In this document: positions 13,270 through 24,730 of the stretch, piece after piece
Numbering within the stretch: position 1 is the first letter of the stretch
How the letters are laid out: each line of letters opens with the position of its first letter
From: Paracyclopina nana
Lineage: Eukaryota; Arthropoda; Copepoda; Cyclopoida; Cyclopettidae
DNA length: 64,000 bases
Direction of reading: 5' to 3'
NCBI GenBank assembly: GCA_019096065.1
Contig: JAGUCH010000001.1
Coordinates: 6,200,001 to 6,264,000, forward strand
Position numbers and translations under genes: made by a program
Notes under the pieces: model-generated
Database searches by the model: none
Told to the model about the DNA's origin: nothing
What the model saw: only the letters and a program-made list of their open reading frames with translations

Positions 13270-14357
13270 GAATTTCTGGATTGGATCCGCCACAAAGGAG
13301 ACGAGGAGGGGACATTTCTCGTCAAGTTAATGCCGCGCCATTGACCTATTCCAAAATGTTATCACGAGTCATGATGTTGGCTTAATTGGCTCTAAAGACC
13401 ACAACGTACCAGCATTTAGTGTACTTGCGATTTCCGCGTTAATTGAAAGGTTCTGGCTGCTCATTTGATGACAATTCTTTGCTTTAGAATTGTCCTAGCG
13501 GAAGTTTTAGCTTAACAAGTGTACAGAAGTGAAGAGTCAAGTCAAGTTGTTTGTGGGTGAGCAAAAACTCCTCACATCACCATGATAGGGGGCATAGTGA
13601 ACAAGCAGCAATTCACAATTGAATAAATGACGGCCACAAAACTGATCATCCGGCATCAACGCTTCTAGCCAGCAAGTCAGTGTATTTAACCGGATGAATG
13701 AGACAAAATTGCTCCTGTAATTCAGCACTTTTATGTGGCATTTCTCAAAACGGCGAATTATAGCCTTTTGCGAAATATAAAGCCAGCCCAGGCTGAAAAA
13801 AAGCATTTTGGCTTCTGATCATGTCGACCTTGCGCACGTTTGGCACCATTTCGGCAACAAAATACGCTATCTCGTTTTCAAGATAGGAATCACCCAATTT
13901 TTCGATTTTAGCTCCTCTTTGAAGTGGGCCCCTTTTTTCTTCGGCACACAACAGGTCCCTGTCATTAGGAGCATTTACTATGCAACGATCCGCCCTTGTG
14001 GAATTACATTAACAGTATCTGCTTAAGGCATAATAAAGGGTTCAAAAATCAGCTGGATATTCATTTAGCTTCAGTCCACTGTGGGTGGCATCAACTTGAG
14101 CTTCAATTAGAGCCATGGCAACTTATGGACTGCCAATGTCAAGGTTAAGAAATGAATGAATGAATTGGCTACGCCCATTGATAGTGTGCCCATTTATTAG
14201 CATGATGTAGAGAAACACGAGACTACATAATTGCAAGTAAATTCAGTACGAGGGTGTCGAGCTGATAAAAATATTCTAGATGATTACGAAAGAGCCGAAA
14301 TGTATTCAAATTTCCGTGAAATAAATTCAAAAGTAGTCTGACGCAAGGAAATGCTAA
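13270..14357. other. Intergenic DNA between convergent genes
   Basis: This stretch lies between the 3' ends of semaphorin (+) and the peroxidase fusion gene (-). Overlapping open frames of about 70 residues occur on both strands near 13745-14026, without splice context or known motifs. Nothing else is seen. Confidence 0.6.
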
Positions 14358-14363
14358 TTTTAT
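14358..14363 (-). promoter_or_regulatory. Likely polyadenylation signal of the peroxidase gene
   Basis: Read on the minus strand this is AATAAA, about 540 bp past the peroxidase stop codon. It is the first canonical signal I found downstream of that stop. Confidence 0.4.
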
Positions 14364-14904
14364 TGCGCAGAGTGATCCATCAAATCAATAACTGGACATG
14401 TGCATTCCTTGATGCGCCACGTAAATTCTCAGATGGCAATCGAAGCTTTTAAAGAATGTGAAAAATGACTTTCAAGACAATTTTGCCCTGAAGGAAAAGC
14501 TTGGACGCTCCCTCAAACATGTCAAATATTCTTGTTAATAGTCATTTTAGGAGCAAAATAGCGTAGCACGTTGCAGCACCGACAAAGCAGCCATAAAAAG
14601 GGAATCGAGACACTCTTGACATGCTTCTTCATCTTTTTGCCCTCTGCAACGTGTGTATTAGAACTGGATTTGGAATGATTTTGGAAATACGCAGCTATCT
14701 GGCATGTCTGTAATCTTTGGGGTGCAAAGTGGAACTATGGTAGAAGATATGAATAGTACCATACAACTGGATTCTGGCTCACAAAAAGCCTGCAAGATGC
14801 GATTTTGATCTTGTGTGCTTGATTGGATTCCAAATCGATGTGACAAATTGAGACGAGACAAAGAAGATATTGCTCACTAAACCCTGAATTGAATTGAGCC
14901 ATCA

Positions 14905-17900
14905 CTAGCTTATATTTGAAGATCCTTGGTAACTCTGATAATTTGGCTGACTTTTGAGAATATCAGCGCAAGTACTTAACTGGTTGAACTTTCGCTGGGG
15001 AGTTATGTCCCGGATATGTGGCTGTAAAAAAGCATGCGGCAAAATCCCTGAAAATGCGAGTGGTATGTGGAGAAAATGTTTTGAATTCTCCAGCTTTGAT
15101 ATCAGTATGATCAAATCCGGAGCCTAAACACACTTACTAAAACCGTTTGGTCCAGCTCCATCCTCGTTGTTCAGGTTGTTGCACAATATCATGGACATGG
15201 TCACCTTCTTGATCTCGTTCAGCTCATTCAGTTCGAACTGGACGTTGGGATCAGCATTGCTCTCATAGAAGAACCGATCAGCTTTCTTCAGCCTCGCAAA
15301 TTGATTGGCGACAATTTTAGCATGTGTTGGGCCCAAAACTTGATTCCGCCTTCCAAAACGGTCCCTTTTGACGACTTCAAGCAATGCACCAAGATAAAGG
15401 TCGATGTCCTTCCAACTCTTGTACAGGCTTTTCATCACCAGCGCAGTCAATGGTCCGCGTTCCCAGAATTGCTCAAAGAATTTCCACGATTTCGGCTTGT
15501 TCTTGCTCGTCAACTCCACCCAAGTATGATAGGCTTGCATGAAACTTAAATAATAAGAGTACGACCTAAAAATGACTTCAACAAGTACCTGGTATTCCAT
15601 GATCCCTGCCTCGATTAATGTTCCAAGCAAGCAAGTCAAATCCTCCAGCGTCGGCAGCCGGAGCAGTTCCATCCGGACTCGCATTCAAAGCATCACGAGC
15701 TTTGGCGGCAAAAAACCCGCTCACTCTTCCAGCTGGAGAGAACATCAAGCCACGAAAGAGCTGGGTGGTAAAATTGGCGGTGTTAAATGCATCGAAACGG
15801 AATGCAATGTCATTGATGTCGAATGAGGTTGTCAACTGATTTTGCGAGTCGTACAAGTTCACTCGATCCGGAAGCATAGCATGGCCGAAGCGGTACGAAG
15901 CGGTCGCAAAAACATTCTAGGGAATCGAAGTTACCAACAGCTGGAAAACTTCCAGTACGATTTTTTAGTCACCATAATGGTAGGCTCGACTTCGGGATCA
16001 TAGGTTTTACTGTATCCGGATTGAGTTGAGTAAAGGTTCATTTCCTTCATTAGTTCAGGACCTGCAAAACGAGGAAGAAATCTTTCTTCACTTGATGAGA
16101 AATGCAACTTGAAACCAGTATACCTACTAAGAGAGGCAAATACTCGTTGTAAATGATGTGCTGGTACTGAGCAACGTTTATTCTTCGGGCTTCGTGAAAT
16201 AGCTTGTTGGGTGACCAAGTTGGATTGGCAGCTCGTAAGATATCCACGATTCTATTATGCTCACGAGCCCAAATTGTCTGCTCCGATGCCAAAGCCACAT
16301 TTTCATCAGTGCGGAAATCCCCTGTAAATACTAATAATAGAGTGGCCATACCTAATAATTAAATTTCTTCGTACCTCCAATAAAGCAATTAGATCTGGCT
16401 GTTCCCGTGGGAGTTCTAGCTGGGCTGAGGAAACATGTAGCACATGAAATTGGAGGAGCATTAGGAGGCCTAATAGGGAACAGTACAACTCGCTATCGGT
16501 GAAATATGTCAATTATAGGGCATATTGTTTAACCTTGCTGTGACTGGACACCTCGGCAAGAAGCCTTTTCCTCCGTCGGCTGAATCCAGGAGGACTTTGG
16601 CGATATCATTGGTGTTGACGTTTACCACGTCCCAGTAGGACTTTTTGGAGTTGTAGATCTGAGACAGATCCAGCCAATTCGACACTTGATTCATCTAGAA
16701 TACAATTGTCTAGCTTTAATGTTACCTAGAGTAAAGTTAGCTTTCTACAATTTGTCGTGGTCCAAAATGGCATTCCCAATCCGGAACGGCTTGAGTGACC
16801 TGTTGATGAAGACATTCCTTTCTTGACGCGGGAGGTTTCAAGCTCCACAGTGGATCAGCTTTTGGTATCCTACAAAATTAGAGAGTATTGCTTATTGCTT
16901 CTGCAACATGAACTGCCAATACTTAATAGAGATGCACCAGAACCGGGAGGCTTTGGTTGGAGTAACGTAGGTTTCCAGATAATCTGTGTTCTGAGGTCCA
17001 CAGCAATTGCCTGTCCCCAGCGCTCCAAAAACTGGAGTTGACCTAAGAGAATACCAAAGCAATAAGCAATGTGAATTTTTCTTATTTGGATACAAACTGG
17101 TTAATCGGCTTAGGAAAGGTGTTAGTCAAATCGTGATCAACGAATTGGGCAAAAAACACAAAGTTTGAATTCACAAGATCATCGATGGGCTTGAGGTTGT
17201 TCAATTTTTGACCCAATACAAAAGAAATTCGGTTGCTAATCACTCGGGGATTAGGTAAAGCCTCTCCAGTTGCTCGGCTGAGTCGGAAAGCATTGATGCC
17301 ATCTACGAAGAATTAATGAATGTAATTTCCAGTTATCTGTATCTCAAGTGAGTAAAATATGGGGTCATCAAGGGGCTTTTCGAAGAAGCTAGCAGTGACG
17401 CACTTCCACATTCTCAAAAGATCAGATTTTGTTGGCTCTAATCACCACTCAACTTGATCCGGCCAACACGTATGAATGACCTTCTTTGGAAAAAGGTATC
17501 TCATATCATGATAACGGCTTAATTGGTCAAGGGTAAGCATGCGAGCTTAACAGGCTCTTTTTACATTAAATCAGCCATATTTTCGGAATTATGAGTCTCA
17601 TATGATTGAAGGTAACAAGGAAGAGGGGCTAGGATTTCTCTTTAGAAGTAGCTTCATGAGACTTTCAGCTAGAAAGTAATAAAAATTGTTGAAACCTGAG
17701 TAGTCCGGAGTCAGTAGTCTTGAGAAAGGAAGTCCAAGGATGCCAAAATGCTCCTTGCCAGGAGTCAAATTATTACAGGCTCCAGAAAATAGCCTCGTAA
17801 ACCTGGGGTCTCCCAGGTTGGAGGGAGCACAATTTTGAGGAATTTCTAATATGGTTGCCGAAGTGTCGGTCCTCCAACGGCAATAATCGTGCTTTTTTCG

Positions 17901-20900
17901 CCTGCAAGGACATGCATGTCTTCTTGTATCACGAGACTCGAGAAATGCAGGAAATGGGGTAATCTTACTGCAGAGCCTTAGCTGCTCTCAGAGGGTCAAT
18001 CGATGTGCGCTTGATAATTTGTTCTGAAATCGTGAGCAAAGCTTCCCCATAGGAGCCGAATGGTGCCAAAGCAGGATCTCCACCATTGATGCGACCAGTG
18101 TCGAATTTGGTCGCTACAAAAACGAATTGCTATCGCGGCTAGTTCAATATCTAATTTTACCTGCTCGGGGGAAACGATTGTTGGGCGTTTGCCGGAATGA
18201 GCCCAGGAGCCTATTTGATCGTCTTCTATTCTACAAATTAGGAGGAATGAACATGAGACACGGCCTGTTCTAATCTCATCACTTACTAGGAATGGACGCC
18301 TTTGAGGGGAAAAGCCTTGAAAAGCATAACGCTTTGAATACAATTACATAAAAAATGAACATTAGTACCTTGACGTTTCACGCGAAGCTTCTACTGAAAT
18401 TAAATTACTTATAAGGTGAGCTTTTACTAATTAGGGCAACCTTATCACCTTAGCCTTGGATGACAGATGGGGTGGAGTCGTGCTGAAACTCGTGAAACCC
18501 GAGTAGTTTTGCCCCTGAAGACTCGTTCGCAAGTCCAGCTCGTCATAGTAATTGTTGGCCCATTTGGTCAATTCTTCCTGTGATGGAAAATCAGCCATGA
18601 CTTGCGCCAAAGTTTCACCTGCTCAAAAATAGTGTGTCAATCTAAGGCGTAGAAGAAGAGGCTAGTGCATGCATTGAGTCGAAAATGCACCCACCTAGTT
18701 CTCGATCTAGCTCCTTCTTTTCGTCTTCGGAGAGCATCACCTCATCCTCCTCTGGCTTTTGAAAGTAGCCTACTTTCTTGTACAAAGCATATGCTTGAGA
18801 TAGTTTCATTCCCAGAGCATAGTCGAGGCTGGCTGCATGTAGAAGAGTACGCATCAAATTCATACACGGGAAAATCTGATCAGCTTTGCATCATCAAAGA
18901 AGCATGACTTGTGCGATGCAGGAGAGCCAAATTAAAGTGGTGCTCGTTGTTGGCATGTATGCTCAAAATAACAGCTCTCTCCCCATGTTGTACTATTATT
19001 ACCTGTGCAAAACTTGCTGGGATGGCAATTCAGTCTCTCGTCTCTGCAGTCTTTGTCCACTTGACACTTTCTTTTCTCACACCTAGGTACGTACACGGGT
19101 AAAAAGCAGATCTGTTACCTCCGACTGTACTGTTTTAATTTTACAAGAAGAGATGGCTGACAGCTAGAAAATGGACTACCTTTTATTTTTGCCACACACT
19201 TCAGTGTGATGACAGTGTATGTGATGCCTACAGCTGCTCCCCTTAGGAACGACGCAATGCTCCTCTTCGCAAGTTTCATTTTCGAGACACTGTTTCTTGG
19301 ATTGGCAAGTCATTTCTGCAAAGTGCGTTTCGCTTTTGAAAGTCATATACCTTGTTAACATAGTCATTCGCGTCTTACTCCGGCAAATTCCCTTTGATGG
19401 ATGACACTTGGATCTGAATGGACAGTCTTGATCCGTAGAGCATTTCTTCACCTCGCATTTCCCGCCGAGGCAAAGTTCGGAAGGTCTTCGTTGACGTGAA
19501 AGCAGTTACTCAGGGCAGCAAAAAATTTATAAACATATTTGAAAGTACCTTTTGCATTGGGAGTCCCTGTTACACAACTTTCCGTGGAGCTCGCACCTCC
19601 CTGATCGACAGACCTACCCAGCAAAGGCTGAATTTTAAAGGAGTCTGATGGCATTTCCAAAAGGCGCTAAATATTACCGCTTTATTGCATTTTGCTGAGC
19701 GCCCTTTAACTCTGGTGCTGGTGCAGTCCTTATTTTCCTTGCACTTGAAAGCTTACAGAGAAAAAAAGCTTCATTAGGAAAACCGATCAAATAATGGTGT
19801 GCGCAAACAATGTACTACCTGAGCAATAAGAGTGAAAGACGTCATGGTGACACTGAGTTCCTTGGGGACAATTTTCGTCCGTTTCGCAATCAAGGCTGTG
19901 GCAAAGGTGGGTGCCATTATTGGCATCAATACAGGCGACATCAATGGCTTGGAATTTATCCACGCACTCAATATGAGACGAGCATAATTCCGGCTTCGAG
20001 TCAGCTGCCTGCAAAGAGAGGGAAAATACAGTTTAACAGACTCGATACTTTAAACTGATAAAACAAATGATTTCTAATTTCGTCCATCCTTACTGTATTT
20101 ATGCACCTATTGTGAATGCAAGTGTGGTTGACTGGGCAGTTTTGCGATGACACACACGGAGGGTCGGTGCACTGGCCAAGAATACAGCTCGAGTCTCCTG
20201 GACAATCACTGCTTGACTGGCACAAACTGAAGTAGCATACTCCCTTTGGCAAGTAGCATTTGAATTTCTTCCTTTGACAAGGCTCAGAGTGGCTACACTT
20301 TTGCTCCTGCAATGCTGCCATTCACGTACAAAAATAGAAGGCTAAAGCGGTAAATGCACACTTTATCAACGTAGATACAGGTTCCGGAAAGACACTCCAT
20401 GTCTATTGGGCATGTGTCTGAAGATTTGCATAAAAGTGCCGTCGTAATGCATTTGTATCGGATACACTTCATCGACGAGCCGTCACAGTCATCGTCGTCA
20501 CTGCATTCTTGTAGTGCCATCTCCTCATAGTCTTCGACGTTGCCTTCCGCTTTGGCAGAACCAGTGAACTCACTGAAAGTATATAAAACCCTATGATCAG
20601 GATCGGAGTGACAGCTCATCCATCTACTGAGATAGGATTCAATACGTCAAATGTAGACGTTGGTTTACTACGCCTTCTGGCGAATTTCCAATTCTTATTT
20701 GATTAAGTAAACAAAAAATCAAACGCACATTTGTGGTAGTTCTTAGCTAAACAACCAGTCAACGCTTGCGACTTATAAACATTCAGACATTTATTGCTCA
20801 AGCTACTTTCAGGCTCAGTACCTGGGTGACGAATAGTCCAAATAGTCCAAAAGGCTGTCAAACACATCATAATCTTCCAAAGGCAGCACAGGGTTTGTCT

Positions 20901-20991
20901 ACAGAAGAGGAAACAGGGGTAATGAACAGGGTATAATAACGATGCTTACCAAAGCAACAAAGAGCATTAAAAAACTTATGCTTTTGGTCAT
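14905..20991 (-). CDS. Secreted heme peroxidase with N-terminal tandem cysteine-rich modules
   Basis: Rebuilt as 27 exons on the minus strand: 20991-20950, 20898-20822, 20572-20362, 20306-20094, 20008-19819, 19751-19678, 19613-19549, 19485-19379, 19315-19180, 19082-19003, 18832-18695, 18618-18449, 18390-18369, 18315-18287, 18230-18161, 18113-17969, 17901-17696, 17302-17098, 17042-16923, 16869-16749, 16694-16534, 16469-16375, 16321-16124, 16061-15973, 15916-15589, 15533-15138, 15047-14905. These total 3831 nt, or 1276 residues, with every phase agreeing. Order: signal peptide (MTKSISFLMLFVAL), about 13 modules of the form C-x3-D-x-C-x5-C-x4-C to about residue 398, a linker, RVKR at about 504-507, then an animal peroxidase domain. 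Catalytic residues match myeloperoxidase: Q711/D714/H715 in AQFVDHD, R896 and E899 in FRTDE, proximal H1000 in YRFGH, N1087 in WNINRGRDHG. Such enzymes oxidise substrates with hydrogen peroxide outside the cell; the physiological substrate is unknown. The weakest joint is the 170-bp intron 18833-19002 that links the modules to the enzyme. Confidence 0.85.
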
Positions 20992-21445
20992 GATCAGTCA
21001 GGCTCCAGGATCAATTAATCAAAGTAATAGGGATGATTTATTGATGTGATGACATGATCGCATCCTAGCTTTCTAATCACGTGCGCCAATCAAAAAAGAA
21101 GACGGCGCTCCACGTGCAACATTTGCATCGTGTCTCAGTAGGAACACTTTTGGGAATTCTGCTCAGAAAAAACGTGAACGAGTGACTTTTCTTGCAGCAG
21201 CTTTTGACTGCCAGCAATTACGGTCTTCTGTACCACCCGGTTTCTAACAATCATGTCAAAGTAGGCACGTTCTGCAGTCACAAGGCATAGCACACATTCT
21301 TGAATACTCTTCCTGTAATGTGATTAGGTTGAAAGACCAGAGAATTAGGATTCAGGAAATCTTTCTATGAGCCATTTTGAGCAAGCAACGTGATAATATT
21401 GTGGTTTGAAAAGATCCAAATGCACAAAGAAATTGCACTTACAAT

Positions 21446-21600
21446 TTTATTGCAGTGAACAGTGGATTGTTTTCTAAATAGCTCATGAGCTATACAGTAA
21501 GAGCTACGCTAGCACCAACGCTGCTAAGAAGAAAAGATTTGGTGAACTTTAATTACAAATTTTGCGTCATGAACTCACTTACGATGCCCCAGACCAGAGC
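21446..21600 (-). repeat. Copy A of a duplicated intron-bearing fragment, possible 3' end of a small gene
   Basis: On the minus strand a GTAAGTGAGTTC donor at 21582 and a TTCTTCTTAG acceptor bound a 59-bp intron-like segment (21582-21524). The frame after it reads SVGASVALTV then stops. A minus-strand AATAAA lies about 45 bp further on. The hydrophobic ending would suit a GPI or membrane tail. Copy B, at 22330-22430, matches across about 100 bp and keeps the same 59-bp spacing. No protein family is recognised, and a dispersed repeat is equally possible. Confidence 0.35.
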
Positions 21601-22042
21601 TGTACAGATAAGAGTATAACAAACCGAGCAGCTAATTCACAACAGTAACATAACAATAACAAACGCAAGTAGCACGCCTAGCGGACGTAAAGTTGAAACA
21701 TTTGGGATTAGGGAGTAGTCAATTCAAAATTCAGTGCTACAAGATCCCTTGATGTGAGCGTGCAGTGAATTTTGGATCGTTTACATCGTCTCACAAGAAA
21801 AGGATTAAAAAAAGGACCAATCTTAGGGCAATTTTTGTGTGCATTAGCTATTTTTTTAGTTTCGTGTTGGCTACAAGTTTTCTAAACTGTTAGAAATCAT
21901 TAAGATCAATGGAGCAAGTTTTTTGGCACTCCAATAGAGAAGTCTGGAGATTATTTTGATTTTTCTTTTTATATTTCAGCCTCAAAAAAGTAGTACGGTT
22001 GTGTAAACCGTGAACCCTGAAATCCCAAGTATTTCATCAGTA

Positions 22043-22084
22043 ATGTCACTTGATGGCGTATCCAAGATGATCTATAGTAATAAG
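22043..22084 (+). CDS. Possible first coding exon upstream of the diacylglycerol kinase
   Basis: A + strand segment runs from a good acceptor (TTTTATATTTCAG, ending 21979) to a GTGAGT donor at 22085. Its only usable frame starts at ATG 22043 and reads MSLDGVSKMIYSNK, ending in phase 0. The first recognised kinase exon at 24731 also starts in phase 0, so the two could be joined, directly or through unseen exons. There is no homology support. It could belong to another transcript. Confidence 0.25.
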
Positions 22085-22329
22085 GTGAGTTCTTGTCGCT
22101 GCTTTGCTATAGCACACAGTCTGACTGAGCTGTGGTAGGCTTCTAGACAAAATTTCAATAGAATTCTGTGGATTTCACTTCCAAAAATTTCCATAACCAG
22201 CCTTAAATTATCAAAAAGTGCCCAAATTGCATACTTTTTTAAAAAAGACAGAACTTATCTAGGAGCTCTGTTGAAGACGCGTGAGATTAGCCCGCTTGCT
22301 TCCATGACTGACACGTCACTTGAGCTCAC

Positions 22330-22430
22330 GCGCTATGTAGTAAGAACAACTAGCGCCACCTAGGCTAAGACAAACAGATTTGGTGATTTTAGCATGCAAA
22401 ACTTGCGTCAAGAACTCACTTACGAGACCC
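22330..22430 (-). repeat. Copy B of the duplicated intron-bearing fragment
   Basis: Diverged second copy of the fragment at 21446-21600. Shared blocks include the GTAAGTGAGTTC donor region, GACGCAA, CACCAAATC and the CTTAG acceptor. Its 59-bp intron-like segment is 22423-22365. After the acceptor the frame differs from copy A (GGASCSYYIARELK, then stop). Confidence 0.4.
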
Positions 22431-23019
22431 CCCTGGGCGTATCATTGTTATGATACTTTTGTCTATAGTCAGTGGTGGAAAAATAAAATGCTACAACATA
22501 AGGCAAAAAACAACTTTGATGAAGAAAAAATTGTCAAGGAATTAAGTAATTGGGAAATAAGAACCTAAACATTTAACTAAAATCGAGTTCTGATTGAATC
22601 TAAAGGAAATATTTGCATTTTTGCAATTGCTTTGATTTTCAAAAATTCTGCCAAAGTAGCAAGAAGTAGAGCTCTGAACTATTAGTGACAAATTCTTATT
22701 TTGTTCCAAGAAGTGCCAAAATTGCAGTAAAATTTGTCTCTAAAAGGATGTGTCTAAAACACAGCCATCCCAAGATGTGCCATCCCACCACAGCAACCAT
22801 TATGAAAGTAGGGCAAATTCTAACACCATTGGTCCGCCCATTTATGATGTCATCACATCATTTTTGAAAAGCAAACAAATGTTTTTTGCCTATTTCCTTC
22901 TTTTGCCTATTTTCTTCTTCCTTTTTGCACTGCAATTATCTGAAGTAGCCGATCCACTTAAATTGCAGCTGAAATTATGACCGAAATTGCGCTGCAATCA
23001 GCTGATCCAGGTTTTAGAT

Positions 23020-23080
23020 GGACTGCGTATAAGTAGATTTGTGTAAAAGTGGACTGCGTTTAGGTGGATTTGCGGTTAGG
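23020..23080. repeat. Two-copy imperfect tandem repeat, about 31-bp unit
   Basis: GGACTGCGTATAAGTAGATT at 23020 is repeated in altered form as GGACTGCGTTTAGGTGGATT at 23051. There are only two units. It is probably a local duplication without function. Confidence 0.5.
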
Positions 23081-24057
23081 AAGTACATTAGTTTTTTAGG
23101 AGTAAAGGAGCAATCTTTTCAGCAATATTATATAAAATGTAAAAGGTCTTCTATGTACGAGACCTCCATTAGAAGTGTATCCCATAATTTTAGGCACATT
23201 AGATTAATCAGCCATCTCTGAAGGCCGCGTAGTAGGAACATGTGTGTAATAAGTAATCATTTATGCGCCGCGGATCGATAAGAAAGAAAGCATGAGTTGG
23301 TTTCACCATGCACATACTTTAAAAAAATCCTGGCGTACATATTGGGCTCACAATTTTCCTTCGGCTTATCCTAGCTCTTGGCAAGTATTCGGAAAAACCA
23401 ATAGATACCGTTCGATTTCCCGAAGGATGGATTTCCGTGCTAACTCATATCACATCAAGTGAAAGGTAATCCTCAAAAAGCCTGTCCCGATATTTTCGGG
23501 ACACAGAGAACTGCTAGGCGCCTCTTTACTTCCACGAGAGCAATGGGGAGGATGGAGCCAGGGTTGTAGCGGAGAAACTGCTCCTGCTGCTGTTGCTGCT
23601 GCCTTACTGGAGGCTGAGGAGACCGCACTCCATGCTTTTCTGTACAATATGGCAGCATGGTACAGCACTCTAGGGATATAATCTAACAAATATAAGAATT
23701 TTACGATGTAACCTTGCCCTCTACTATCATTGTTCAAAGCTGATGAATTGATGAATTTAATATAACTATTATTTTGCATGTTCTTAATTCAACGCAACTG
23801 GTAACAAGCTTTAATGTGCCCTACCGGGCCCCACGGTGTTTTCAGACAGGAAAACCTCCAAATCATTTATTTATTATAACTAAGTTGAATGCCAAAGTGA
23901 TTTTCCCTGAAACATGAGAGCAGCCACTCGAAAGAGCAATAATGAAAATTTGGCTTTTCCATTGAAACTTTCGAGGCTTTCGTTCGCCACCATGTGCCTA
24001 CTTGGAGAGAGTGCCTAGCATAGAAAGAGGCGACTACTTGTAGGATTCTCATCCAGT

Positions 24058-24141
24058 TTAGGAACGGCAACCATAGGAGAAAGGTAGAATACATAATACA
24101 TACGCTACGCCAGCGAAATAGAGAAAGCTGTTGCCATTCAT
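24058..24141 (-). CDS. Possible signal-peptide first exon, minus strand
   Basis: Seven bases after a TTTGATTCCAG acceptor lies an ATG (24141) whose frame reads MNGNSFLYFAGVAYVLCILP and reaches a stop at 24058. A run of small hydrophobic residues after a short polar start is typical of a signal peptide. No clear donor or following exon was found. It could be the 5' end of the minus-strand small gene suggested at 21.4-21.6 kb, but that link is speculation. Confidence 0.2.
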   Translation of the reverse strand: MNGNSFLYFAGVAYVLCILPFSYGCRS

Positions 24142-24730
24142 AAACACCTGGAATCAAATATACTCAGTTTTATCCTCCTCGCACCCTCCAAAACTTGTCT
24201 GGTAGCGCTGGCTGCAATCCGGACTTGACCTGTTGGACGTATCCATTAATTAATCGAAGGTAAGAGCTGGTCTCACATTTAAACAATCATGAGCAACAAG
24301 TGATTGAGGCAAGTTGGGCAGCACTAATATTAATTTTGACCAATATTGAGCACAAATATTGGTATTGTCTGAAGAGGGACACTCTCAAATCCGAAGTCGC
24401 ATTGAGCTGACCCAAATCAATCGATACACTGGCCCAATTTTACAACTAATGCTCATATGCTGCTTCTACTGCGTTTTTAAAGTGTTTGGTGCGCATTTCA
24501 CTTCAAAATGTCGAGATTGAGTACCACAATATAACCATCAAGTTATTTGGTAAGCACGCAACATTCACTAATGGGAGCATGCCACACATTTTACAATGGC
24601 ATACATAAAAGTAGCATTCGAGTCAGACTACTACCACATGCGATGTTAGCATTATTTTGTTAGGGCCTTTTCAAGGCCACCCTTTCGAGGCCTTACCACT
24701 GATGGTATCTAAGTATTTAATCAATTTCAG

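Larger units (their letters stand above)
20992..24730. other. Gene-poor DNA between divergent peroxidase and kinase genes
   Basis: The stretch should hold the promoters of both the peroxidase (-) and the diacylglycerol kinase (+). It is AT-rich. It contains a duplicated splice-site-bearing fragment (21.5 and 22.4 kb), a short tandem repeat, a possible + strand first exon at 22043 and a possible - strand signal-peptide exon at 24141, all listed separately. I did not find the PH domain that usually precedes the C1 domains of type II diacylglycerol kinases. Confidence 0.55.

Noticed and set aside
15578-15877. Separate short open frames across 14.9-18.9 kb on the minus strand as individual genes
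   Set aside because: They are pieces of one peroxidase split by 50-90 bp introns; phases and the domain order join them.
21446-22430. Spliced-leader RNA genes, suggested by paired GTAAGTGAG donors
   Set aside because: Each donor is followed by a matching acceptor 59 bp on, which an SL RNA would not have, and no Sm-site hairpin layout is clear.
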